DNA of 64,000 bases, taken from Sorghum bicolor (Eukaryota > Streptophyta > Magnoliopsida > Poales > Poaceae). The DNA is taken from NCBI RefSeq assembly GCF_000003195.3, contig NC_012878.2, positions 57,908,629-57,972,628 on the forward strand. Direction: 5' to 3'. The notes under the pieces are model-generated. The model saw only the letters and a list, made by a program, of their open reading frames with translations. It had not been told where the DNA came from and did no database searches. Below, in pieces: positions 45,331-56,500 of this stretch (within the stretch, counting starts at the first letter, position 1; every line of letters begins with the position of its first letter). A program made the translations under genes and the position numbers.

Positions 45331-45850
45331 GAATAGGATTGTAGTACTAGCAGACTGCTGTGTTTCACAAGGACGTACGTGTCCTCGCCATCGCCATCTT
45401 TCTCCTGATGTGTCGTGCCGTGCCTTCATCAACGCCCCACCCAGAATCTTGCCATTATCCAGCGCTCGCGCGTCGCGCCGCGGATGCGTTCCCACGCCAA
45501 CAGCGAGCGCCTGCTCTGCGGGCACCGGGCTGTGTGACGGTGCCCGCGTTCCCTCGATCGTCGTTTACACCGGGCGGCGGAGATGCACGGGAGCAACTGA
45601 TGGCCCGGACGGAATCGGACGCAGCCAGCAGCGGAGGGACGACGCGTACGCCCGGGCCCCGGCCCTAGTCTTTTGTACCTGGAGTCCTGTGCTTCTTGTG
45701 GTGTGGTGTACAGTGCTTGCTCGGTGCAGTACGTACGTGCTAGCTTCAAGCCCCTGTCACATTCTCCACATCTCGCTAATTAACTGCGTCCACACCACTG
45801 TTACGTGCCTGGTCGGACGTTAGGCGTGCACCGCCGTACGTGCCCTGGTC
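45331..45850 (+). repeat. Long direct repeat, right copy
   Basis: Begins GAATAGGATTGTAGTAC directly after the end of the intron-like block and ends CGCCGTACGTGCCCTGGTC. Same direction as 41937-42512 and about 55 bp shorter through small deletions. Confidence 0.88.
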
Positions 45851-45858
45851 TGGTCTAG

Positions 45859-46380
45859 TGTTGGCAATGGGTAAATCCCCATCGGGTATGAACTCCCCAG
45901 ACCTATCCCCATGACAATAATATGACACCACGGGTATCCCCATATACAGTGATGGGTGGAGGAATTTTCCCAGACCCATACCCGGGTGGGTAAATTAGAC
46001 CCGGCGGGTCACCCATACCCGCCAAACATCAGCAATTCACAAGCACCAGTCACGTAGTAGCAATTCACAAGCATCGTCACATAGCCATTCACAAGCATCG
46101 TCACATAGCCACCTCACCATATACCTAGCAAATAGCAACATAATAATTTCTGCTACAACCACTAGTCACAACACCATAATAGTTCATTGTCCATACAAAT
46201 CATGTAGTAGAGAGTAGTACTTTGCTAGCACTACATAAGGTTTCAGTGTATGGGCTGCCGGTGGACTGGTGACTGGTGGGCTTCTTTAGTTTTGGGCTGG
46301 GTATTTTTCACCCATGGGTAAATAGATATGGGGACTACTATAACGTCTTCATACCCACGTACCCAATGGGTGAAGGGTTT
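45859..46380. mobile_element. Candidate transposable element with CAATGGGTA ends
   Basis: The left part has CAATGGGTAAATCCCCATCG and GGGTATGAA; the right part has the inverse TTCATACCC and TACCCAATGGGTGAAGGG, with CCCATACCCG/CCCGGGTGGGTA blocks inside. The pattern resembles grass hAT- or Mutator-type elements, but exact ends and duplication are not resolved. Confidence 0.4.
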
Positions 46381-48255
46381 GCTCCGTTTGTTTACTAAAT
46401 AGAAACACATGATTCAATACTTGCTATGTTTTTGTATGAGAAATTGAGAGTCCATCCTTTAATCATGGATAATAGAATCAGATTTCAATAGATTAGATTA
46501 GGAAGTTAAGTGAGGATACATTTATTGCACTCTTTCTTATTTTATATGAAAATGACTAGAATGCATGAAGGGAGTACGTATGTAGTCTTCAAAATGCATG
46601 ACACTCCTTGTATATATATGTCCATATTTAACATATCCATTAGAGCAATCATGCTAACGGTAACAAGCCTCGTTCTCTTGACATGTCCTTTTCCTCCTAT
46701 CTTCTTTCTCCCCCCACACCGGCGAGCATCGGCACCTGCTCACGCTCCGCCCTGCAAGCCAAGCAACGGTGGTAGCTGCACGCTCACAGGTGGTTGCGAG
46801 CCCCCCTTGTGCTCGTCTCATGGGCAAATCCACCTTGGCTGTGTCGGGGCTTAGAATCTTGTTCTCTTTTTTTTTAGCTTCACCTAGCCTACACCGCATG
46901 TGAGAGTGGGTTTTCAAGGGCTTTAAAGCTGAAGATGTTTACAAAAGTAACTTTTGGTAAAACAAAACAATTTCACCTAGCTTGAGAAGTTGTCCAAGAA
47001 CCCCTACAGGCCCTAATACTCACGCCATCCCAAAATGAGTGATATGCTAGCGCTTAGCGCTCAAAATTTAACCATCTAAACTAACTAGGTGTGCTATCTA
47101 CATTAAATTGAGTAACCGACTCTTCCTTCCAGAATGGTGTACCAATTCCACAACTAAATGACTAATGATACATGCATGTGCAACTAGTTATCGTATATAC
47201 CCAAAAGTTTGCTTGCTTGGAAATAGAAAGTACGTACCTTTAATAGAGGGATCATTTTCTAGAATGCCACTGTTTTTGGTGCCACTCTTGATGACGGGAT
47301 GAGTAAAATATTTGAAGCCAAAGAGTGTAGGTTGTTCGAGAATGGACATAAGAGCATCTTCAGAATTTCTTCCCAAAATTATAGAGTTTTCCAACTCACC
47401 AAAAAGTATTGCAAGGAATAAATAAAATTATTTTCAATAATTCTCAATAATTTACTCCTATAAAATATAGAAGACAATTTTACATTAGTAATTCTATATT
47501 ACTTTTCTAAATTATTCTTGTCTAGATACATAGTAAAAAATATTTAGCAAAATCCTACAATTTATAATAGAGGGAGTAGAAAAGGGTCCCTGTATATTCA
47601 TATTTACCATAAGCCTTTACAGCTACACATGGTAAAAAACTTTCAATAACCATGCTAAATATTGGTTCACCTCCATATCCGTACTTACCCCACATGCTGT
47701 TTGTTTGGCTTAAAAGCCTTGATGGAAGGAAAGTATTGATTGTTGATAAAGTTATGGTAGAAAATACTATTTACTGATTTATTGTGAAAGAAAAAAAAAA
47801 CACTGCTAAATGGCTGGTAGACTTAAGCGAACAGGGTGTTAACTTGTTTCAGAAAGAATCACGTCAAAACTGACGCCTTCCGGTTAACTACGACACGACC
47901 AGTATGTAGTGGACCAGTCGCCCATAAAGCACGCGAAAGACCTGTGCTAAATCTTGAACATGTGCTCCTGTGCCCGCCCACTGGAACCCGCACGTCTCTG
48001 GGCCCTTCTCCGATCGATCCTCCGCCAAGAAATTCAGCGTCGCGTGCGGATTTACCAGATTTGCGTGCCGAGGACCAACCCCGGTGTGCGGCGGAGCGTA
48101 GCGCCGCTGATCGAGCAGCTGAGGTGCGGTCGCAGTCGTCGCAATCGGCGCTAGCTGGTCGAGTGGATGACTGGGTCCGTCGTCCCTCGGTCGGGTCGTC
48201 GGCTACCTTTGCGCTGATGAGATGAGCGTCCTTGTCTCTGGTTGCGTTGTTTCCC
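46381..48255. other. Intergenic region
   Basis: AT-rich DNA with remains of repeats and no supported gene. The frame at 47836-48225 (129 aa, plus) has no domain. Confidence 0.35.
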
Positions 48256-48990
48256 GTTGGCTCTCGGTTCAGCTTTCATGCATCTCCGGTCGCCGCCGGC
48301 GGCGGCGGCTGGTGGTGGTCATCATCTTATAGAAGTAGTAGTAGCACGCACCACACTACCACAGATTCACAGGCATCAAAGTCGCGTCCATTTCCCTGCC
48401 TCTCTAGCTGCAGGCGTGGACGTACATAGGACTATAGGAGCATGCTGCATGGTTTTTTTTTCCCCTCTATGCACGCCCTTTTTAAGGTTGAAACCGCCGT
48501 ATCACTGACGACGAAGATGGACAGTACAGAGAAGAAACACAAGCCACTTGTAGTCGTGGGAATGTTGGTTTCAGCTGTTGAGAAATCCATTTCTCCTAGC
48601 TATCTAGCTAAATCCCACGGTTGCTTCTGCTTGGGCCGGCCGTTGGCCGTTAAGTACAACGTCTTCGTCGAATCGCGCCCATTTCCGTAGCTGCAGCTGC
48701 AGGCGTGAACGTAGTACGCCGGTCTCGATCCGTCTGATGTTTTTTCATTCAGGTTGGAACGTTGCTGGCAGCATCTCGCCGTATCACTGACGAAGATGGA
48801 CAGTGCAGAGAAGAAAACAGATCGCTTCTAGGAGTAATTTATTTAGTTTTATTATTAATAATACTAATTATTAGGCGTGAGTGGGTGATGTTAACCGTCC
48901 AGGTCCACTTGTCCCGTGCACTGTCATCAGAGAAATCCATTTCTACTAGCTACTCCATGGCTGCTTCTGCTTGGGCCGGCCGCTGAGAGT
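48256..48990 (+). repeat. Degenerate repeat cluster, units of about 290 bp
   Basis: Several blocks recur in order: CCATTTCC..TAGCTGCAGGCGTG (48390 and 48690), GCCGTATCACTGACG..AAGATGGACAGT (48497 and 48778), GAGAAATCCATTTCTCCTAGC and GAGAAATCCATTTCTACTAGC (48580 and 48930), and GCTTCTGCTTGGGCCGGCCG (48625 and 48963). Short open frames here have no domain. Confidence 0.7.
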
Positions 48991-50216
48991 ACAAACATCG
49001 TAATCCATAGGCTCCCTAATCCCGTCCATAAAGCCTAGTACTAGTAGTAGCTAATCGCGGATCCCATTACTTCTCCCACAGATAATCCACAATACCGAGG
49101 CTGTGGGGCCGCCTTCTCCACTTCCACCCGCGGCTGGCAGATACCGGCTGGAGGCTGGAGCCAGCCGACCGGCCGGCGGTTGATGAGCCGGACGCCGATC
49201 GGCCGGCTGGCGGCTGGAACCGATCGAGCCACCGGAGCTTTCATGAGTACTGTACGGGACGTGTAACGGAATCTTAAGGTGCGTGTCAGCGGCCCGGGGG
49301 CTAGGAAGGCCTTGTTAGTTTGTGATTTTTTAGATTTTTTGTCTACTGCAAGCGCGGAGAGCACGTACAAAATTCAGACAAGAATTTATATATATAAAAA
49401 AAAAGGTGATGATGCAGGTCAATGGCTCCCGAAGCTGGCGATTGGACTAGGCTTCGATTCGCGGATCATCCTTGCGTAGTTGCGCTCAAACTCCGGGTCC
49501 TAAACAAATTAGAATTTGCGCTATAGCTGCTGCCTCTGGCTCATCAACCGCCGCGTTGAAGCTCTTGGCCAAAATAATAATTAAAAAAAAACGTGCAGAC
49601 GTGTTCGGTTTCGTAACAACTCCCGGACTCCTCTGTCACTATCTCTCATTTTTCTCAGCTTTGCTCGAACCGAAACACTACGACTTGTTTTATGATATGA
49701 AAAGAAAAGGAAAAGAAAAACTTGCTGGAATATGCATGCATGCATGGCCAAAGTAGGGTAGCTGCAGGAGTAGTAGAAAACATGCATGTGTGCGATGGGA
49801 CGATAGCTATCTAAAGAAGGGACACTTTGCTTTAGTTTACTTTTTTTTTTCCTTCAAACGACATTGCTTCCTGGCTTCTGGAAGACCACACACTTGTGAC
49901 TTGTGATAAATACCTGGTGTTTATCTCTGGCTCACGCCATCCGCATGCACGGGACAGCGCTGTGATTCGGGACAGAGACAAATTAACAACGACCGAGGCA
50001 CAGGTGCTGGCGAGGCGAGACGTGTGTGGAGCTCGGTGAATATTGCCCTGGCCTGGCTTATTGACGCCCTTACATGAAAGTGAAACGTGTTGTTTTTTTT
50101 TCCTTATTGAACGAACGGGGGCGCCATCGATTACGTGGGTGCCAGAGCAACGCACGTTGGTCTTTTCAGTTGTTTTATGCAACAAAATGTTAAGACAAGT
50201 AGATTGATATATTGTA
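48991..50216. other. Intergenic region
   Basis: No gene seen. A GC-rich patch with GGCCGGC repeats lies at 49130-49230 and short poly-A/T runs elsewhere. Confidence 0.35.
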
Positions 50217-50477
50217 CTCCTTCAATTCCAAATTATAAGTCATTTCAAGAATCTTTAAGAGTTAAAAATATTTTTAAATTTGACCAAAATTATAGAGAGA
50301 AATACTAAGATTTATAACGTAAAGTGACTATACTATAAAAATATCATTAAAGAAAAATCTAATGATACTTAGTTGGTATCGTAATAATTATTATTTTATC
50401 ATATAAATTTGGTCAAACTTAGAATAATTTGACCCTCTAAGATTCTTGGGTTGACTTATAATTTGGGATGGAGAGAG
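50217..50477. mobile_element. Stowaway-like MITE
   Basis: The ends are CTCCTTCAATTCCAAATTAT and, inverted, CTCTCTCCATCCCAAATTAT, with TA flanks. AAGTCATTTCAAGAATCTTA on the left pairs loosely with TAAGATTCTTGGGTTGACTT on the right; the interior is AT-rich. Confidence 0.8.
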
Positions 50478-51815
50478 TATATATTGTCTGATAGACTGTC
50501 TCATATCAATGCCATGAAATCTTAAAATGACTTATTAATATATAAGATGTATAATGGTTGCTTTTTAGCTGTCTCATAGTAACTCAAGCCATCATTCCTT
50601 ATCTGTGTATATATAGGACAAAAGGAATGTTATGAGTTGGATGGCGGTAACTCGTACAATAGTGCAACAGTGGCCTTATAGTCTTGAATTTTAGCTTTTG
50701 AGACAATTTCATGGAACGGCAATTTCTTTCTCTCACCTCTCTCCCTTTTCTTTCTCAATATCGTCATAAATTCTACATAGCACTGAATGGGATAACTTAT
50801 AAGATCGCTAATGTATAGCAATATGTATCTACTCATCTAGGATAACTTGCTGGCGCTTGTCCGTTCCTTTCTTTCTTTCTTTCTTTTTTTTTATTATTAT
50901 ATCCCATCTACATCCTTCCGACTAAGATAATAGTGTTCTCCTAATGCAGCCCCTCTTATCTCCTCTACACAACCACTTGATCACGCCATTAGACAATGGC
51001 ATACCCAGGGCCCAACAACCCTGGGCTTTCGCCCGAGCTGATTACAGTTGGATTCCAATGAATTTAATTAATGTGCAACCCATATATAAAGGAGATTAGG
51101 TCTACTTAGCGGCATATCCCACTAAATTGTCTTGGCTCATAAAAAAACTCTAATAGATCTGCTACTGCAATAAGAGACATAACGTTCAACTCTTACCTCT
51201 GACCTCTTTGTACCTTTGGTCCTACATTAATCTTTTTATGGTCGCGCGTTTTCTACCACCGGCAGACCAATTGGATAATTTTTTTGACTAGTGTTGATGT
51301 TGATGTTGATTTGTTATAAGAGAAAAAACAATGTTCTATATGGCTTAGAACTAGCGGTGATAAGTTCAAGCGAACATGGCAGCACCTGGTCTGCAGCATC
51401 ATTAACATCTTGTCTTGTCGCCATCATGCCAGCTGCTATCCGAGACCCGGCCACCACCTTTTAAACCAATTCCATATTTAACCTATGGTTGCTTTCATCC
51501 CTAAACCAAACTTTTAAACTTACTTGCTTTCTCGTAAACAATTGCTCAATCCTTTAGATTTTCTTACCGCTACATGTTTTCTCAGGTTCAAGTAGTAGAC
51601 TTGACACAGATTATTCTTTGATTTTCCTAAGGATCTATTTGGATGGACTAAAATGAGTCGTTTAATGCTAAAAAAAGCTATGGCTGATCCAAACCATCTA
51701 GGTTCTAAGCTACTTTGTACTATTCAAACACAATTATAATAAAGCTATTTTTTCACGAACGGTATAATAAAGCTATTATAAATGGCTCATCCGACTATTG
51801 CAACTTAAAGGTTTA
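50478..51815. other. Intergenic region
   Basis: No gene seen. A (TTTC)n microsatellite lies at about 50866-50886. Confidence 0.35.
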
Positions 51816-52058
51816 GGCCTTGTTTAGATGTGAAAAGATTTTGGATTTCGCTATTGTAGCACTTTCGTTTGTTTGCGGCAAATATTGTCTAATTATGGAC
51901 TAACTAGGATCAAAAGATTCATCTCGTGATTTACAATTAAACTGTAAAATTAGTTTTTATTTTTGTCTATATTTAATGCTTCATGCATGTGCCGAAAGAT
52001 TCGATGTGACAGGGAATCTTGAAAACTTTTTGATTTTTGGGGTGAACTAAACAAGGCC
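51816..52058 (-). mobile_element. MITE, GGCCTTGTTTAG family, copy 7
   Basis: The ends are GGCCTTGTTTAGATGTG and GGTGAACTAAACAAGGCC, with TTA on both sides. The core is in the reverse direction (GACTAACTAGGATCAAAAGA, ATGCTTCATGCATGTGCCG). It is close to copy 8, with which it shares the GATGTGAAAAG start. Confidence 0.93.
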
Positions 52059-52855
52059 TTAGTTGATTCAAACGGGGCCTAAATTGTTCTAATAAAAACA
52101 TTGAATATGTGTCTTGGAAAAAAAACTAGTCTACTTTTAAAACCCATTTTGGTAGTTTTTCTGCACAGGCTCTAGGAACAGCTTCACATCCTCAGTTACC
52201 AAACGGTATGGAAGGTTCCGATCCACATTGCTTCTTCCGTGATTCCAGGAAAAAAAATATGGACACTTGGACATGTTATCATTTTTACCTACTATGAGAA
52301 GCTATTGTTAGCAAATCGTTTCACCAAAACAACTTCGGAGACGTTTGGTTGCATGAAACGTTTCCTATTCTCTTGAGAATAAGGAGAAATAGCATCAAAC
52401 GCTATTGGAGGGAAACATTTAATCATGTTCTTTGCCTATGCTCCTGAATCGGCCGAGGGGTACACAATTTCTTTTTCATCCTAGTATGTGCTATCACCTG
52501 TATTTTTTAGTTATAATCCATTTTAGTGGAACAAGTTAAAATAAGTGGTATTTAAGTTTTTCTTCACCTAAAAAATTGGATTTTTTTTGAGACGTAATGT
52601 TTAAGAAAATACTTTTCTTATGGATCAGAATCCATACTACTAGCTAAACTATTTCACAAAGTGATTCTGATTATGTTCTAAAAATAGTTTCATGAGAGAA
52701 TTCAAATCTAAAACGTTTCTATGATAATTTAGATCCCTACCAACTCAACCTATAAAGCTATTTGCCGAGCTGAAGTTTTTTAAAAAAGGCGCTCCACTAA
52801 TCAAGCAGAGTTGTATTAAACGTCACCGGTAGGATTCGTGATCATCCAAATCCAA
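52059..52855. other. Spacer between MITE copies 7 and 8
   Basis: AT-rich, no gene seen. Confidence 0.35.
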
Positions 52856-53098
52856 GGCCTTGTTTAGATGTGAAAAGTTTTTGGATTTCGCTACTGTAGC
52901 ACTTGCGTTTATTTGTGACAAATATTGTTCGATCATGGACTAACTAGGATCAAAAGATTCGTCTCGCGATTTACAGGTAAACTGTGTAATTAGTTTTTGT
53001 TTTTATCTATATTTAATGCTTCATGCATGTGTCGAAAGATTCGATGTGACAAAAAATCTTGAAAATATTTTTATTTTTTGGGTGAACTAAACAAGGCC
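52856..53098 (-). mobile_element. MITE, GGCCTTGTTTAG family, copy 8
   Basis: The ends are GGCCTTGTTTAGATGTG and GGTGAACTAAACAAGGCC, with CAA on both sides as a target duplication. It has the same subfamily and direction as copy 7, about 1 kb away, and ends about 435 bp before the start codon of the SNL6-type gene. Confidence 0.93.
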
Positions 53099-53533
53099 CA
53101 AGACCCGAGCAGCAGACTCGTTCTCGTCCATATTCCTTGCGTTCCAAGGCAGCCATTACCACGAGCCGAGTGCAGCCCACGCTCCGGGCTCGAGCCGAGT
53201 GCAGCAACAAAAAGCCAAAAAAACGGAAACGAAGCTCGGCTCAATCCTCACCAAGCACGCGCGGCTTTTATTTACGGGAACTGCTATTTATGGAGGCCTC
53301 ACGCGCGACCCTCCACCCACCGATCACACAGCACAATCCCGAGGCCGCCCCAGAGAGCAGGGCAGAGCATAGCCATAGCAGAGCAGAGCACGCTTCTCCC
53401 AAACCCACCAGTCCACCACTGCACGCACTAATCCGTCCAGGAATTCACTCCACGGCACGGCGACGCGGGGACGCCAAGGCAATAAGGCTTAAGGCCAGCG
53501 AGGCGTCGGCGGAGGCGCGGAGGGGACGGCGAC
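53099..53533 (+). promoter_or_regulatory. 5' region of the SNL6-type gene
   Basis: Probable promoter and 5'UTR. CTATTTATGG at 53284-53293 is a possible TATA box about 245 bp before the start codon. Confidence 0.4.
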
Positions 53534-56500
53534 ATGGGGGTGCTGCGGAGCACGCAGAGCCTGGAGGCCGAGGTGGAGGAGATGCGCGCCGCGCTGCTGC
53601 TCCACGGCGCGTGGGCGTGGAGGCCCGGCGGCGGGGGTGCCGCCAAGCGCGCGGCCCGCGCCGCGGAGCCCGCCGGCGCGGAGGCGCGCACCGTGTGCGT
53701 CACGGGGGGCACGTCCTTCCTTGGCTTCGCCGTCGTCGACTGCCTGCTCCGCCACGGCTACGATGTCCGCCTCGCCATCGAGACGCAAGGTTAGTTAGTT
53801 AGTCTTTACCTTATTATTACTCCCCTTCACGGATTGGGGGCTGCCTCAAATCGGATGCGCCTCTCCTCGCATTTCATTTCGCGGTGGGATGTCTCCGTGT
53901 CTGGTTGCGGTTGCCGCACCCTGTTTCTGAATTCTGAAGGTTGTTTTCGCTGATGATTGGAAATGCGAACCGCTCCTGTCCTTCTTCCTGTTCCTGCCTG
54001 CGATGCTGCTGTTCTACTTTTTGATTTGATTTAATTCAAAGTGGTCAGAATTTCACGGCACGACTTCCGTCTCGGGCACGAGATGTTGAGCCTTCTCGGG
54101 CACAAGATGTGGAGCAATTTCCAGTTAAGTTTCGTAATGCGCACGTTTTGTCGGGAGTTCAAAAACGCGGTAAGAAAAATTAGGTTCGAGAGTAAAGCTT
54201 ACTATAGTACATTAATTTATCACTAGAACGTTCCCGCTGACTTCCGGTCTCCCGCTTGTTCTGCTGTCCTAATCTGAGATTTGTTATTAATCTTCTTCTA
54301 GATTTCAATAGTATTGCTTGTAGCTGGGCAACCCGTTGTGGCGTTGTCTCTTTGTTCGTCTCTTGTTTTCTAGTATATCCGTATGCTTCGGTGCATGCAT
54401 GGTGCGTTGCCTGGTGGTAGGTTGGTGGAAAATTCCCCACTGTTCGTTCAGAAAGAAAATTCCTGAGAAACCTTTTGGCGATTTATTTGCAATTGATGTC
54501 TGCCTGACATGGAGTTGAATGTCTACAGTTTGTACAAATGATGGTTAATGGCTCCACGTTTTGTGATACGCAACAATGTTTTGTTGGCACAAGTTATTCC
54601 AGGTCATTAATTTTTCGTCCCAATGAGGTCACCAGCAGTACGTGATGTGTGGCCCAGTGCTGACCCCTACGTATTAGTACAGTTTTTTGCTACCATTGTG
54701 CAGTTGTAGTTGGATATTGCATCATAGTTAGTTGCTTGGTCCACGCTGTATGGGCACGTCACTCTTAGTCTATTTGATAACTTGATATTTCACCAATGAA
54801 GTTTTCTTGGACTAGAGGAAATTTGCGTAGCCCTTATCATCAAATTGAACATGTCACTCTCTTTGGACGGCAAGAAGCCAAAGTCATGCAAAAGAGATGT
54901 CCCATTTTTCTCTCCCACCAGTTCACTCCTTTCAAGGTCATGCCATTTTTCTTTAGGGCCTGTTTGAAACACAGTAATTTCACAGTGAAAACAGAAAAAT
55001 AGGGGAAAAAATTCCTGCATTCCAAATGGGGTCTTTTTCTCTGGGACCCCCATTGAGGAGCATGAGAGTTGCATGTCTGATATTCATTAATAGTACACTG
55101 ATAAGTTAGCCTCATCTTACCAACTTACTGAAAGGATCATTAAGGCAATTAATAATTCAATACTAGCTGATGCATCATGTCTTGTTCCTTAACACCTTGT
55201 TATTTTTGAAATCTTGCCAATTAGGGTTGAATGGTTGACGAAAACCATGGAAAATGTTAGACACAGAAACATTTATGGAAGAACAAACGTTTTTCCAAAG
55301 ATGATGTTGTTCTGTTCACTACCAAAATGGTGGATGGTGGACTTCTCCTAGTGTTTTTAAATAGTAATAATAAAACACTACCACTAGTCATAACACATGA
55401 GAATTTCACTAGGAGGCATTCAGTAGGGAAAATTTGTACTAAATTTTGAATGTTAAAACACTAGGAGAAGCCCCCACTAGGAGAAGTCAAAAATTCTGGT
55501 TGTGGTTGTATACATGTACAAGATTTTGCATGACATGCTGTTCATGTTACGGGGTTGGTGATTTTTGGCTTTTCTCTCTGGTAAAATTGAATTCATTTAG
55601 TGTGACATGATATGCAGCAGCGCAATTTCTATATTAAAAAAGAGACAAAGTTGCACCAACTAACATCATCTTAGGCAGAGATAAATTGTTGATAATTGCA
55701 CATGTTTCGTATGATTTCCGATGATGGTATTTCATAATATTTGTTTGGGGGCTACTTGGAAAAACAAAATTGATCATCAACCGTTTGCCCTATGGGCACA
55801 TAATATTTCCAACTTCATTACTTTGAGGTGTGTAGAGGCAGTTTTCAACTTTTTGGAATAGGAGAGTTGCAACCATAGCCTGCATGTGTTCTTATCCAAA
55901 ATCTTAGTCAGCAACAATGTGACATGAGAAAAAACTTCATTCACTCTATATAATGCTCAATCAGATGACGACTCATTGTAAGTTTCAAAATTGGGCCTCT
56001 TAAACAGAAATTAACAACTGAAATTTCCATTTGTGGTTTCCAAGGCTTCTCTAGGGAAAGTAAGTTCTTGTGAAACCTGATATGTTACCATTGCTCAAAG
56101 TGCATGTTGTCATGAACTGAAACATTCCTATTGCAAAATTGGTCTTACTGAACTTTCTGTCATATCAATGTAGCTATTTATGTGTGTATGTGTTTTTTTG
56201 GCTATCGCAGAGGACCTTGACAAGCTGCGGGAGATGGAGATGTTTGGGGAGAATGGCAGGGACGGGGTCTGGACTGTGATCGCAAATGTGATGGACCCGG
56301 AGAGCTTGCATGAAGCTTTTGACGGCTGTGTTGGTGTCTTTCACACCTCGTCACTTGTGGATCCAGGGGGCATCTCCGGTTACACGGTGAGCTACTCAAC
56401 CTGTATTGGTTTCATCCTATATTTACTCAGCATCTAATTCTCTGAGCAGAAAATTCTGCCACAAAAGTCACAGTCTGTGAAACAAGATCTAGTTTTGTCT

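Noticed and set aside
41937..45850. LTR retrotransposon flanked by the two direct repeats
   Set aside because: The repeats lack TG..CA ends, and no primer-binding site, gag or pol sequence was seen between them. I therefore keep it as a chimeric duplication.
53428..53788. Minus-strand frames over exon 1 of the SNL6-type gene
   Set aside because: GC-rich shadows of the exon carrying the Rossmann dinucleotide-binding motif.
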